Positions 44,771 through 56,437 of a stretch of DNA of 64,000 bases are shown piece by piece; the stretch's first letter is position 1, and each line of letters begins with the position of its first letter. The translations under genes were made by a program, and so were the position numbers. Origin of the DNA: Bathymodiolus brooksi (Eukaryota; Mollusca; Bivalvia; Mytilida; Modiolidae). Under the pieces are notes generated by a model. The model was given only the letters and a program-made list of their open reading frames with translations. It was not told the DNA's origin and did no database searches. The stretch covers positions 25,343,804-25,407,803 of the forward strand of contig OY804579.1 in NCBI GenBank assembly GCA_963680875.1, in the 5' to 3' direction.

Positions 44771-44817
44771 CAGGTTTTCGGCTCTCGCTTATTCGCGTCT
44801 TTTTTTTGCATATTCGC

Positions 44818-45060
44818 AAGCAGGAGGGTGGCCGAGTGGTCAAGGCGCTGGACATTAAAATCACGATGTCGACACCGTTGTGGGTTCGATCCTCATGTGT
44901 GTCAAGGTTTCAAGGCACCTTCTCTAGCTCAGGGTTTCGCTGATTTTCCAGATTGAAATATCGGGCTCCCCCCACAAGACTGGTGATCTTGCGAGAACCC
45001 AATATCTGTAAAACGGTCGTTCATTTCGCCGTCGGAAAACTTGCCTTTAAGTTTACCATA
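44818..45060 (+). repeat. tRNA-derived SINE or tRNA pseudogene with canonical A and B boxes
   Basis: gcaggagggtggccgagtgg contains A box tggccgagtgg (44829-44839), followed by tcaaggcgctgga typical of tRNA-Leu/Ser. The B box ggttcgatcc begins at 44882, within gtgggttcgatcctcat, a closable T-stem. The acceptor stem does not pair and the anticodon stem is poor, so it is not a working tRNA. The 170 bp after the B box (gtcaaggtttcaaggcacc ... gcgagaaccc) would be the SINE body. Confidence 0.6.
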
Positions 45061-45084
45061 CCTTCACATTCGCGTTGTGAGTTC

Positions 45085-45260
45085 GACCTACGATTAGGCT
45101 AGGTTTAAGGAAAGGTTTAAAATTAGGATTAAGTTAAGGCCTAGGTTTAGGGATAGTGTTGGACCGAGGGATTCGGTGAGGATTAGGCCTAAGGGTATGG
45201 TAATGTCTAGCCTAGAGTTTGCATACTTTAAAGGTCTTGGTTGGGTAAGTTTACGTTGAA
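45085..45260. repeat. Degenerate ggtttagg/ggattagg-rich stretch
   Basis: Words such as gattaggctaggtttaagg, ggatta and ggcctaggtttaggg recur irregularly. It is G- and T-rich, not a perfect telomere repeat. No gene. Confidence 0.45.
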
Positions 45261-45284
45261 GTCAGGTTTATGTTAAGACGAGGG

Positions 45285-45425
45285 GGAAAATTGACTATAT
45301 AGCCATTTTTCCGGGGGGAAATTCTACTATATAGCCACTTTTCCCCCTGTCAAAAATTGGGGGGGGGGGGGAAATGGCTATGTTCAATGATATAGTCCTT
45401 TTTCCGGGGGAAAAGTACTATAGGA
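45285..45425. repeat. Three 'ctatatagcca-tttttccggggg' modules in alternating orientation
   Basis: gactatatagccatttttcc plus gggggg, tactatatagccacttttcc plus ccc, and an altered third (gatatagtcctttttccgggg) lie within 140 bp, with a G13 run at 45359. Purpose unknown. Confidence 0.5.
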
Positions 45426-46731
45426 CAACGGCACTGAATTATAAAACTCGGATGGTGCAAACATTGAAGCTTAACTAGTACAGCGTGGGTGATATTACCT
45501 GTTAGAAGTATAGATTTAGTTGACGAATATATGTAAAATAAAAGTATTATCTTTTTAAAGTCGTAAGAAAAGAGTTTTATTATGACCATATTAAGAAATA
45601 AAACGGACGTTTACAAGCCATATCGGCATGTACCTTGGTGTAGCCTATAATACATGTTCATAAAAGGCGTACATGATGTTTTGGTTACTCACACTGCAAT
45701 ACTGATGAACTTCATTCCAACATTTTAAAGCATACCTGAATTTCGGGAAATATTACCTCCAAGTGAACAAAATAGAATAATAAAGTCCCCGGCTGTCTCC
45801 ACATACAGTATTTGAATTAATATATCTAGGTCTCTCTATATTTAGGCAATCTTCAAATCTAAATCACACTCTTTAAAATTATTTGGTACAAAATTATACA
45901 GATAATATATTCCTTCTTCGTGTAGTGTTATTAACTGTTAAAGATTCGACAACAAGCGGGTTAATCATAGCATTTATTTTAGAAAGATTTTGAGCAGATG
46001 TATTATGAATGGCATAATAAAGAGTTAAATAAAGAAAATTCGTTGTTTCTTACTATTTTTTATTATTTTCGACAGATTTTGGTAGCATTCAAATATTTTG
46101 TACAATCAGGCGTGTTGTACAATCATCGTACAAAACCTGGAACTGCCATACAATGTAAAACTAAAGACTCAAGTTGTCACCGACAGAGTTCCGTCGGGTT
46201 TTAAGTGGGATTCGTGCTGCTCAATCTTCAGTTTTCTCCCACTGTGTAGTTTTTTGTAGACCACTGTTTATCATTTTGTCCTTTTTCGCTTGGCCATTGC
46301 ATTGCCTGCCCTTCTTCGATATATGACTTTCGATAACCCTTTTGGCATCTACAAACTTTTCTTATCTGTTGACCTATACACGCACCACTATACTATCCCA
46401 ATTATCAAATTTATTTCATTGTAATATATATGTAAAAATATATTGAAGATTACAATTATTTGGTATAATGAATTTTTTAATGGTAAAGGACTAAAGGCAA
46501 ATCACATGATTTTTGTAAGCTTATTCCATTCTACTGCAGGTAAAAACGTTATTTATAACTTTAGTTAGCTGCCTGTTATTCAAATGAACAGTCAAACGAT
46601 TTGAATTACGATTTCAATAATGCTACGAAAAAATCGGGAATTTGCATAAAACCCAGCGTTCTATGCAATAAAAAAAAAATAAACATAAAAAAAATGTAAA
46701 CGTACACGATTGGAAACGTACGGACTACTGG
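45426..46731. other. Non-coding region
   Basis: No exon, tRNA or repeat was recognised. The plus frame at 45998-46204 is AT-rich and lacks splice context or a domain. Confidence 0.4.
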
Positions 46732-46926
46732 GTTTGGTGTTTAACACCACTTTCAACAAATTTCAGTGGGGTGCCCGGGTCAGTTTTATTGGTGGAGGAA
46801 AACGGAGTGCACAGAGAAAACCACGGACCTGCCACAAGTCACTGGCAAACCTTATCACATAATGTTGTATCGCCTAGGTACTTGTAAATCCAACTACCAA
46901 GCGATCACGACCATGAAGGCCCCTTG
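46732..46926 (-). repeat. SINE-like element, third main copy
   Basis: ggtgtttaacaccactttcaac, ttattggtggaggaaaacgg, gaaaaccacggacctgcc, aagtcactggcaaacc and acataatgttgtatcg follow the order of 14220-14526 and of the reverse complement of 30063-30313. The B-box part (about 46875-46895) is deleted or diverged. Confidence 0.6.
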
Positions 46927-48399
46927 CGGACTACTGAGTTAAATATTGTAGAACTAGATACATCTGGAAACTATCGTGATAGAACATCACATAATAAAAA
47001 AAAAACTGTATTTGGTATACTGATACCCTAATGAAGAATTTGTTAAATTTTGAAAATGAATTGATTGAATATAGAAAATCGTGAATTTGATGGTAAAAAG
47101 TGGGAAGGGATGGGATGAGAATCTAAAAAGAATTTTATTTTGTGTGGCTTAAACTAAAAATTGAAACAAAAATGAGAAAAGGAAAATATGCTTCAAAAAT
47201 AAAAACTGTGATCATCTAGGTAGGGAAGGTAAATTAAGTTTTGCCTTTTTGTAAACTGTATATATCATACAGTGTTTGTTAAAAATTGTATATTACTGGC
47301 TAAAGGTATAGATGAAGTATTGTACATGTATGGTTTTGATTTTTTACCCTTTTACCCAGATTTTTATTATTGGTCATAAAGGGATAATTTTTTTCCCAGA
47401 ACAAAAATTCTGTTTCAGAGTGCATTTTTTTTTTCATTTACAAAAATGTAGCATCGAAATCTGTTTATAAGAGTAAAATACACCCTTTTCCCCCAATGCT
47501 AATGCAAAGAAATGAAATGTGATACACGTATACACCGTTAGGAATTTAATTAATAACCTAATATTCCTGTCGTTCGGTAATCAACTACGCAATGGTTGTA
47601 AGTATAAGATACAGTACTATTAAAAAAAAGAAGCGGCCCGTATTGAATATTCCGCAATACGGGTAACTTCTTTTGTTTCAATAGTAGTTTATCTAACTTG
47701 TACAATAATGTTATAATTTATACAATAAAAAAAAATCGTGAGAACAGTTTTGTTTGTGAACGAATTTACAGAATTTTCCTATTCATGTTATAAGGGCATT
47801 AAATATTGACGTGTGCTTGTACCCAACGTTAACAATTCAAGCGTCATCGAGATTAAAACGTTCCGCTAACCACTTATGCAACAACAGCGACGTCTGTCGA
47901 AAGAAATTTGGGTTCTGGTGACATATTCAAATTAGGTAATCACATGACAGTGAAATGTGAATAAAATCACATGTGTTGTTGTTATTGTTTACACTGGAAG
48001 TTGGTAACAACAAGAATACTAACTCCCTCTGCACATATCCACATTTGGTACAAATGTTTAACATAGAGACCTAATGGGCAACTTTTTGGAAAATAGTGTC
48101 AAAATTCTGAAATTATTTGTCAGAGTAGGTAGATGATATATGAGTAAATGTGTGCAGAAAAAAAATCAATTAGTTGAACTGTTGATTTTTAATTAATTTT
48201 TTAGTTCTGTTTTAGGCTGGTCAAACGGACTATATGTGATAAGTATTTAATATTATATATAATTATTTACTATATAATTGTGAGAAAATGCAATTATCAG
48301 ATAGGGTGTGTCAGAAGCACCATCCCTTGGTGTTTTCAGCAGGTTTACTACTTGTTAAGGAATATGCAACATATGTAAAGTTTCACACTGGATCTGAGA
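46927..48399. other. Non-coding region with a small hairpin at 47616-47685
   Basis: 47616-47645 (actattaaaaaaaagaag-cggcccgtattg) pairs with 47655-47685. Otherwise AT-rich with no gene recognised. Confidence 0.45.
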
Positions 48400-48600
48400 T
48401 ATAGGGGACAAACCAGAACATGATCCACTAAATAATAATAATTATATTTATATTTTTAGAAATATAAAAACCTTAAACTATGTCCTTTTTCTTTTTTGTG
48501 TATGTCTCATTTATCAATCATGAATGTTTGTATTGTTAATGATGCCTCATGTGGGCCCTATGATTAGGCAATACAATCTATTCTATTCTATATAAGATTT
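48400..48600 (+). mobile_element. LINE 3' tail ending in 'ttctattctat', with a short inverted return
   Basis: gatgcctcatgtgggccctatgattaggcaatac and (ctattctattctata) are typical of CR1/L2-like LINE 3' ends that finish in a short satellite instead of poly-A. The sequence cctaatcatagggcccaaaa (48608-48627) is the inverse of tgtgggccctatgattagg (48550-48568), so the end folds back. No coding sequence is left. Confidence 0.45.
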
Positions 48601-48849
48601 TTATTTTCCTAATCATAGGGCCCAAAATGGGCATATTAATCAACAACATGAAGATCATTCATACAACAACATCGTTCACACTAATTTTAATCATTATTTG
48701 GAGACAACACAAAGAAAAGAAAGAGAAATAATAATATGGAGGAAAGAGTCAGTCAGCCACAAAGAGGATACTATTTATGAATATATTTATTATATTAAAA
48801 AGTCATTAAAAATAATTATAGTCTTCTTTACTCTAAATAATTTTCTTGG

Positions 48850-50155
48850 GGTCAATTACTTCCAAATGTTACATTACAATTACTTTGAAATTTTCAAATG
48901 TAATCGATTAAATTACAATTACTTTGTAAATGTAATCCATGCCATTTAATGTCATGAAAACCAATATATTAGTGTTTTATGTTATTTTGTCTCATGTGCA
49001 TCTGTCCAATATTTCTTTTTTTTTTTAATGCATTTCTTACTCAGAATTATGAATTACAATTCAGTTTTAATGTGATCATTACATGCAATAACATACAGTA
49101 CATTGTTTAATTATAAACAGCAATTCTCATTTTCCTTTTTTTCATAAAATATGTTGTGTCTTATTGCTATGACCAATATTCATTCCATCCTGTACTATTA
49201 GTAAATATTATAATATACATTTGCACATTTTAATAATTTTAAACATCTTGTAAAAATTGTATTGTGGATAATAAACTATAAACAGTTAACCTGTGCCACA
49301 GATAAAATTTGTAATTAAAGCCTTATTTAAGACCCCAAATTATACATGTACAAAATGTAACAATCACCATTGCTAAATTTCACACCATTTCAATGTGTGT
49401 CCTTGATATATAATTCAGAAGATAAAAAAAGTCATTCTGATTCTAAAAACTTGCTTAAAAATATGCATAATTTCTCAGTCTAAATATTAAAACTAAATCC
49501 TTAATTTATGTGAATACATGTAGGTTTAATAAAATATCCATTACAAGTTGCATAGTAACCCACAAATAATGAAAATTATCATATAATCCAATAATAAAAA
49601 GAAAAAGTCCCATTGGAATATTCTTTTTAAAAAATCCAAAATTTTACAAATATTACAACTTGAAAATATTTTGTTATTCTACTACGAGCATCATGATCAT
49701 AAATAAATGTTTCTGAAAATTATAATTTACATTTTGCTTTTTATATAATATCTTTATTGAAATGTAGATCTCTTTTTAAACTGTAGAAGAAATCTTCATT
49801 AGATACCTATGTTTTGGTTTAAATAAACTATTTCTTTATCTTATCCTTATGGAAATCGTGAGGACATAGTGATAGTCTTTCATAGAAGCAATTTCATATA
49901 CATGTATATGAAATCTTGAAAGGTGTCAGATAATTTTAAAATTTTAGAGCTTTTTGTGTTTTACACAAGCTGACAAACTGTTTTCACTGATATTTTCATT
50001 TACATAAATCATACATTAAATATCTAAGGAGATATATGTTTCAGTTAAGACAAAATAAGTCAAAATGATGAAAAGTATTCTAAATGTAATCAGAAAGTAA
50101 TCATGATTACAGGGTCAAAATAAATGTAATCAATTACATTACGATTACAATATAC
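48850..50155. mobile_element. 1.3-kb non-autonomous element with 'aatgtaatc' terminal repeats
   Basis: The left end (48850-48940) has caattactt, acattacaattactttg, aaatgtaatcgatta, aattacaattactttg and atgtaatcc. The right end (50080-50155) has aaatgtaatcagaaagtaatc, gattacagggtc, aaatgtaatcaattacatt and acgattacaat. The ends are inverted and share repeated gtaat/attac words. The interior is AT-rich and non-coding. An hAT-like affiliation is possible but unproved. Confidence 0.45.
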
Positions 50156-51146
50156 AGATCTAAAATATTCCTTTTTAATAACATTGGTATTCCTTTTAAT
50201 GATGCCGGTAAAATAGCCATTTCACTTTGCTGAATTTGGTGGCTCCAGAAAATTTTTATTGTCTGTCTGCCATAACAAACCTCTTCAAATTTCAAGACCT
50301 ACAGAAAGGTAAAATTTAAAACCATCCAGGGGTATAATTATGAGAGGATATATAGTACATTTTGTACCAAAAGGAGACAGAAACCCAAAAGTCTTGAAAA
50401 AATGGGGAGTCTCTTTATAGAGAAAGCTTAATGTGTATAAGGGAGGATTACATGTCTTACTCTTAGTAAAAGAAAACAATATTTTTTTTTTGACATGGGA
50501 AAATTTTCATAGCAGGCAGACATTTTATGTTTTTTTATATATATTTTCATTATTTACGTGGAATAATACATGTATGCTCCTAATAATCATACTTGTTCTG
50601 TGTGTTCCTCTTTGGAGAGTAAATAACTCAGTTTTATTCTTGTATCTATGGAAAGAAGAGGGGGGGGGGAATAAAAATTTCTAATTCATGTTGAAAAAAG
50701 TGACATGGCTGTCTTAAAAAAAAAATGTTTCTACTAAAAATGCCAATAGAATTAATTGATCAGGCAGGATAAAACTGACCTGGCAGGGTTAGGGGAAACC
50801 AACAATCGTTTTTCTTTGGCCCTAGCTAAAACCAAACAATAATTTTTTTTCAAAACAATCACGGTTTGCCGCCTCAGTGATAAAAATAACTGTCCAAATT
50901 AGGGTTAGGGTTGTTGTCGGCAAGTACAATTGCCTAAAATATCACCGCACATTGATAGTAAGGTTAAAATTATTGATAACGAAAGGCCGGGAGCAAGTCC
51001 CTGTGGACAGGCAGAGATTTTCAACTTTTGGAAAGACTGAAAGAAAAAATAGCTTCTGCAAAATCACCATATATTTATACTTATAAAGAATGAGATCATG
51101 AAATAGGCATTTTCATTTGATTTGATTTGATGTATGCAAGACTTAC
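50156..51146. other. Non-coding region
   Basis: A short ttagggttaggg occurs at 50897. A phrase ggttaggggaaacc at 50787 resembles the small insertion at 28405. A minus-strand frame near 50895-51040 is open for ~45 codons but lacks a start; I could not support it as an exon. Confidence 0.35.
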
Positions 51147-51290
51147 GGTACTATTCTCGATGAACTTGAAGACTGTGCCATTCTTGTAGCGTTGAGAGAA
51201 TGATTTGCAGACGACAATGACGCAACAAATGTGTCCGAGCTCGTGCAATGCAGTAAGTGAAGATATCAATTGCCTCCAATCTTTAGTCAT
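51147..51290 (-). CDS. Probable first exon of an unrecognised gene
   Basis: Starting at ATG 51290 on the minus strand, 48 codons run to a strong donor, ACC|GTAAGT (51146-51141), ending exactly on a codon. The sequence reads MTKDWRQLISSLTALHELGH, then ICCVIVVCKSFSQRYKNGTV and FKFIENST. It is balanced and protein-like, with helical, hydrophobic character and four Cys or Trp residues. The 5' flank is not repetitive for about 110 bp, before the element beginning at 51404. No second exon was found downstream on the minus strand. It may be a host gene whose promoter region received the transposons at 51.4-53.5 kb. Confidence 0.4.
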
Positions 51291-51649
51291 AAGTAATAAT
51301 GCAAAACATGACTAAAAACTGACAAGTACAATAAATTATCTCCTAAAATGTCCTCACTGGGTTGTCATCCCGCGTCTATGTTGCCACTCTGTGTAAAATG
51401 GACCCGGTGTAGCAGGCAATTTGTTCCGATCCGCCAGATAGGCCGGCCGGAATACACAAACTAGGCTAAAAGGGCCGGTCGGAATGAATAGCCTAGGCTG
51501 AATGGTCCGGGTCTAGGCAATTTGTTCCGACTCAAGTTGAATGCATTAATAGCTAATGCAACAAAAGTATCATACTAGTTGACGTAAATTAAGGCACAAG
51601 AAGAAATAACTTTTATTACAAACTCTACAACTTCTTGTATGGTTTTAAG

Positions 51650-53277
51650 AGTCACACGTATTTCTTCTAATTAACGCCCCCCTTCTAATAAACGCCCCCT
51701 CACTTAATTCTGCCAACAGAACATTTTTACTTCTAATAAACGCCCCCATTTCCATAAAAATAAATTAAGACCAGTAATCTTAGAACTTTAATTAGAATTA
51801 TACAGTAATCGATTTGAGCTTTAATGAAAATTGTAAAATAATCGAACAATGAGTTCCAAAAATACCGGTAGTTCCGCTAATTATGCACTTCGCTACACAT
51901 GCTACATGTACATCGGAAAATAAATCAATAATCTACACTCTAAATCTATCTATCAATGAACTACGGTAACTATTCTAAACTAAAACTAAGTTTTTTCATA
52001 AAGATTTTATACAACTGGTAAAAGCTACACATCGTTAATGTCCGTCACTGTCATAATCGGATTCATTTTCCTCTTCCAATTCTGAATTTATTTCGTTTTC
52101 ACCATCGCTGATTTCGGTGTTTTGTTCGTTGAATGACGAAACGTTTGCTAAAATTTCCTCATCCATTCTGACGTCCTCTTCGTCGAATCCTTCAAATGGA
52201 TCATCGTCGCCTTCATTTTGAAATAAATTATCTTCACTGCCGTCCAAGGCATTCGAGATTCCACATTTTTTAAATGATTTACGTATTATGTCAGGAGAAA
52301 TTGCATCCCAGGATTGTTTGATCCATTTCAGAATTAAAGATTTAGAAGGAGCACGTCTGTTGCCACCTTTGATTTTCTCCACAGGTCCAGAAAATAGCCA
52401 TTCATCATACATTTCTGATAAGTGCGACTTAAACGGTTTATTCCATGAAACATCAGCCGGCTGTAATTTTGATGTGCATCCTCCGGGAATAACACACAGA
52501 TCCGAGTTGTATTTCATTCGGACAGACTCCTTGATGGATGGAGTTATATGTGCCCTAAAGGCATCCCAAACGAGAAAACGGCGTTTTTGGTTATTTAAAC
52601 ACCAAATTCTTTTCAACCAAAAGTTAATGCTTTCTTCGTTTGCCCAAGACTTTTTTCCCGATCCACACATAAACACTACCACACCGTTCGGAACTTCATT
52701 TTTTGGTAGTGGACGGACACCAGGTAGGTGAACAAGAGGAGGTAGTTTTGTTCCGTCAGCATAAGCAGCGAGCGTAACAGTAAGTCTTTCTTTTTCATGG
52801 CCCGTTGTTGCCACACGCACCTCCTTTCCCCCCACGTTCAGCTAATGTTGACTTTCCTGGCATTTCGAACCACACTGGGGTCTCATCCATATTGAGAACA
52901 TGCCCAACACACTGTCCTGGATTCCCACGCTGAAGAACGAGTTTTACTGAAAATTTATCATTTGGATTGTTTTCCTCTCTTTCACATATTAGTTTGTCTC
53001 CAATTTCGTATTTCCACACATTTTTATAGACATGGTAACCCCTGATAGAACTATTAAAATTATATTCCATAGATTCAATAGACGATTATCAAACACGTTT
53101 ATAAGAATGTACATCAACTGGATTGTGCTATTTATAGATAATAATGAGACAACCGACACACGTGTAAAATTCTATTGTCTGTTTCACGAAGTCAACTTGG
53201 AAATTTTTTCTCTAATTAACGCCCCCCTTTTGGAAAATGTCAACGCCCCCGGGGCGTTTATTAGAAGAAATACGGTA
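51650..53277 (-). mobile_element. Pogo/Tigger-like transposon nested in the outer element
   Basis: Its ends are cgtatttcttctaattaacgcc (51657) and the inverse at 53250-53273. Both are rich in cttctaataaacgcccc variants (51660-51750; 53216-53265). It encodes a pogo-like transposase on the minus strand. Length ~1.63 kb. The expected TA target duplication could not be resolved because the outermost bases differ. Confidence 0.7.
52035..53070 (-). pseudogene. Pogo/Tigger transposase, N-terminally truncated and frameshifted
   Basis: From ATG 53070 (91-codon frame) and continuing in another frame to 52035. The catalytic Asp residues are visible: LNMDETPVWFEMPGKS (first Asp, about 52886), FLVWDAFRAH (second) and LQPADVSWNKPFK (third, 37 residues after the second). 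TGHEKERLTVTLAAYADG, CGSGKKSWANEESINFWL and KKCGISNALDGSEDNLF are diagnostic of the DDE_1 domain. The C-terminus is strongly acidic. The frame breaks at a C6/G6 run (about 52825-52832), GGK being shared by both frames. The N-terminal CENP-B-like DNA-binding domain is missing: only ~60 residues precede the first Asp. The one-base break could also be a sequencing error at the homopolymer. Confidence 0.85.
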
Positions 53278-53485
53278 CACACATAGTCGAAATGAATATT
53301 TTGATTGATAATACGTTGTAAATTACAAAATATATATAGGTTTATAAATGTAAAAGCAGGTCGGCCCATAATGCCTGGCATCGGAACAAATAGCCTAGGC
53401 TCAAAGTTCCGAACCGGAACAAATTGCCTAGGCAATTTTGGCCGTCTGGAACATCTGGCGGCCGGACCATCCAGCCTGATACACC

Positions 53486-54215
53486 GGTTCCGTATCTCAT
53501 TTCCGGATGACATTATGCATTCGACTAATGATTGCGTTTTAACAGTCTTTTTACGGTTTTATCAACCAATTACAGTATTTCATATAGTTCATTGAGTTTT
53601 AGCCGCCATCTTGGATTCAAAAGCTAGCAGAATTTTTTTAAGCCAGTTAGAGCTACGTAGCGGCTAGGCTAGCTATCCGTTCAATAGGATTTTTCTACGT
53701 AGCTCAACCTAGCTGCTACGATGTTGAACGCACCCCCGGTGTCTGAGAGGCAGACGACATAGTTCAATTTTATATAGCCCTTCTGGATTTTTTTCCAGCT
53801 ACATGTACTTTATAAATGAAGTAAATTTTTAGCATTACAAAAAGTATGGTTCACTAGGTAGGTTAACCATTTTTGGTACTTACGTCTTTAAAAGCAACCT
53901 TGAACATTTTTTACAGATGTCACGTTGGAGTCCTGTTTACGTTCCAGAAATAGAAACCGGAAGACACGTCAAAAATAACGCGTGCACTGTGGAAATCAAA
54001 ATAAAATGGATGATACGAAAACATATGACATACGAAAACACATACCGTGACGATATTTATCGCTGTTGTAGTAGCATATATAATATATTTATTAAATATT
54101 GTATTTTATTATGAAAAACAATTAAAATACTGCCAATACAAGGATGTATATCGATAAATCGACAATTAACTTCACCAACAGAAAAAAAATTTTGCGGGAA
54201 AACGCTCGGTGGAAT
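53486..54215. other. Non-coding region with a duplicated ~85-bp segment
   Basis: 53976-54062 (cgcgtgcactgtggaaatc, aaaataaaatggatgatacg, ataccgtgacgatattt) is repeated directly at 54570-54656. A very short coding candidate, ATG TTC AAG GTT GCT TTT AAA GAC followed by GTAAGT, lies on the minus strand at 53907-53884 but is too short to support. Confidence 0.45.
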
Positions 54216-54219
54216 GAAT

Positions 54220-54306
54220 CCGGGTCGTTTCGCCCCGGGTCGTTTCGCTCCGCTGAACTGTTCGCCCCGGGTCGTTTCGCCCCGAAAAGTGAGTCGATTC
54301 GCCCCA
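54220..54306. repeat. 'gggtcgtttcgcccc' iterated motif array, left
   Basis: Four to five variants of gggtcgtttcgcccc (ccgggtcgtttcgccccg, gggtcgtttcgctccg, ttcgccccgggtcgtttcgcc, gagtcgattcgcccc). The same motif, inverted, forms the array at 61026-61157. The pair brackets 6.7 kb containing the MULE-type gene. Confidence 0.65.
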
Positions 54307-54868
54307 CTTAATTGCTATTATATTATAATAGATGAAGTCTTTTTCGACAATTTTTTGATAATTATTTATTTATTAGCATCGTGTTGTGGGTTTTCGTACT
54401 ATTATAGATTTTCCGATATAGCGATTAGCAGTGTTAACCCTTCATTCATATGACGATTGGAATTTTCAAAGAATGGCTAGTTAAATATTTCTTTGTACAT
54501 AAGATTGTTTTTAAAGCCATTCTTGTATTTTAATACTCTTTCAATTATCTGGCAACTTTTGCTGTCAGTAATGCGTGCGCTGTGGAAATCAAAATAAAAT
54601 GGATTATACGAAAACACATGACATACGCATACGAAAAAAAATACCGTGACGATAGTTGTATGCAAAAAAAAATCATTCATTTTGGTATACTTTAAATATT
54701 TATTTATTTTCAAGTTTTAAGTTTTTATTAATAAGAAAAATCAATCAAACATTGTTGGTCAGTTAACAACTGACTTATTTTATTCAAAATCAAACTACAT
54801 GTAGTTAAATTCAAATTTTGTAGAGAGTTGTGAATAAATTTTTGCCAAGATCTGTGTCCATCAATAAA

Positions 54869-56437
54869 TGGGTGATTTTCAAAAAAATGATGACTTTTCA
54901 TTTTCAGAGAATAATTTGAATATTAAATGATATGAAAGAAAGGTAAATATCTTGAAACATTAGACTGGATGAATATGATAGTTGTAAAATTGGGCTTGCA
55001 TAAGGAGAGACACAAAAAATGTCAGGAGTGTAACATTTTATCTTAGTTGTATAGTACTATGTTGTATGCTTTAATAGTTCACAATTTTCTTTATTTTCCA
55101 AAAGCTCCAGACCCAATCAAAGAAAAAAGTTGGAAATAGCTCTGATATATGACATATCATAGCTAGGAAATCAAAATAACTAATGTCAGGAGTGTGACGC
55201 TTTTAATAAGCATATCTTTTAAATAAAATAGTAAAAAACCATGCTTCTACAAACTTCCACAATGTTTTCAATTTAATTACATATAAACAATAAGTAATAA
55301 TTATAGTATTTTTGTATATTGCATGACACCTTTCTCATAATAAGTGATGATAAAGGGTTATATTTTCTTAAAACATGTCAAAATATGGATTTTTTTCTAA
55401 ATGAAAAATTGATGTATGTTGCTTTAGATAAACAGAATACTTACTTTAATATATCTTGCCTTTCATAAAACATTTTCATTCTTATGATATAGCATTTTTG
55501 AAATTTATCAATAATTTTTCATTCAACAGTAATATGTCACACTCCTGACATAAAAACATTAAATGTCGATTGCAATTGTAGTAGGAAGTTTTTTTGCAGA
55601 GTAAATTATTGAGAAACATGGGGAAACTAATTTGAAAACCACTAAAAAGTAATTTTATACTAAGAAAAGATGATCTATTACTAGTTTTAATAAATTTCAA
55701 ATCCATTTTAACCATTTTTGATGAGATAAATTCGTAGAGGGCAAATAATTAGCACACTAATCATTAGAAAAAGCAAAAACAGAATTTTGAATCTTCTTTT
55801 AATATTTACTGTTAACTGTAAGAAATATAAGATATAACTTTTAGTTTGGAAAAAATAAGTTGGTTATATTATTTTCAACTGGACAGGTTTATTTTCGAGA
55901 GGGAGTCAGGAGTGTGAGAATTTTATTTAAGAAATAGATTATTTTGTAAGCATATAGCCTCCATAAAACTGCTTGTAATTGTCTCGGGTAATTATTTAAT
56001 TCTCAATAAGCACTATACTCTTGAAAAGATGTATAAATGGTTGAAAATTGAGTGGTCATTTTTTATAATCATGATAGTATTACTTAGAATATGATAATAT
56101 ATGATTAAAATTTTTTCTCATTATATATACAAAGTTTGGTACCAAAATGTGCCTATTTCATATCATTATCAAATGGAAATACATTTAGGTCTTTTACCAT
56201 ACCCAAAATAAAATGATACCTCTGAGGAAGTAAGTCTGTATTTGTTATCATTTTAACACTTTGTTGCTAATAAAAGTTGGAATTTTTTTTTTTGTCTTCA
56301 TATATTGCACTGAGCAACTGAATCTGAAAAATATATCATATTGACATTATTTTATGACCAAAATTATGTCAATTTGTCCAATTTGAAATTTCACCCTCTA
56401 TGTCACACAAAGTCTTCATTTTTTTGAAAATCACCCA
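54869..56437. mobile_element. AT-rich element with 26-bp inverted ends
   Basis: tgggtgattttcaaaaaaatg plus atgac (54869-54894) matches the inverse at 56412-56437 with two differences. Inside, tgtcaggagtgtgac recurs at 55020 and 55184, its inverse at 55535-55550, and a shorter form at 55905. No open reading frame of note. It lies upstream of the MULE gene. Confidence 0.45.

Larger units (their letters stand above)
51404..53485. mobile_element. Outer element with iterated 'ggcaatttgttccga / gcctaggc' ends
   Basis: The left end 51404-51545 (ccggtgtagcaggcaatttg, ttccgatccgcc, tagcctaggctgaatggtcc, ggcaatttgttccgac) and the right end 53361-53485 (catcggaacaaatagcctaggc, accggaacaaattgccta, ggcggccggaccatcc, gcctgatacaccgg) are inverted. 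Each consists of several variants of one ~15-bp GC-rich motif, as in the other iterated-end elements of this window. A pogo-type element is nested inside it. Confidence 0.6.

Noticed and set aside
50897..50912. Telomere repeat ttagggttaggg
   Set aside because: Only two units; too short to be an interstitial telomere.
53884..53907. Eight-codon minus exon (ATG...GAC|GTAAGT)
   Set aside because: Too short; an ATG before a GTAAGT by chance is likely.
54122..54453. Frames rich in Pro, Gly, Arg and Ala on both strands
   Set aside because: Produced by the gggtcgtttcgcccc motif array.
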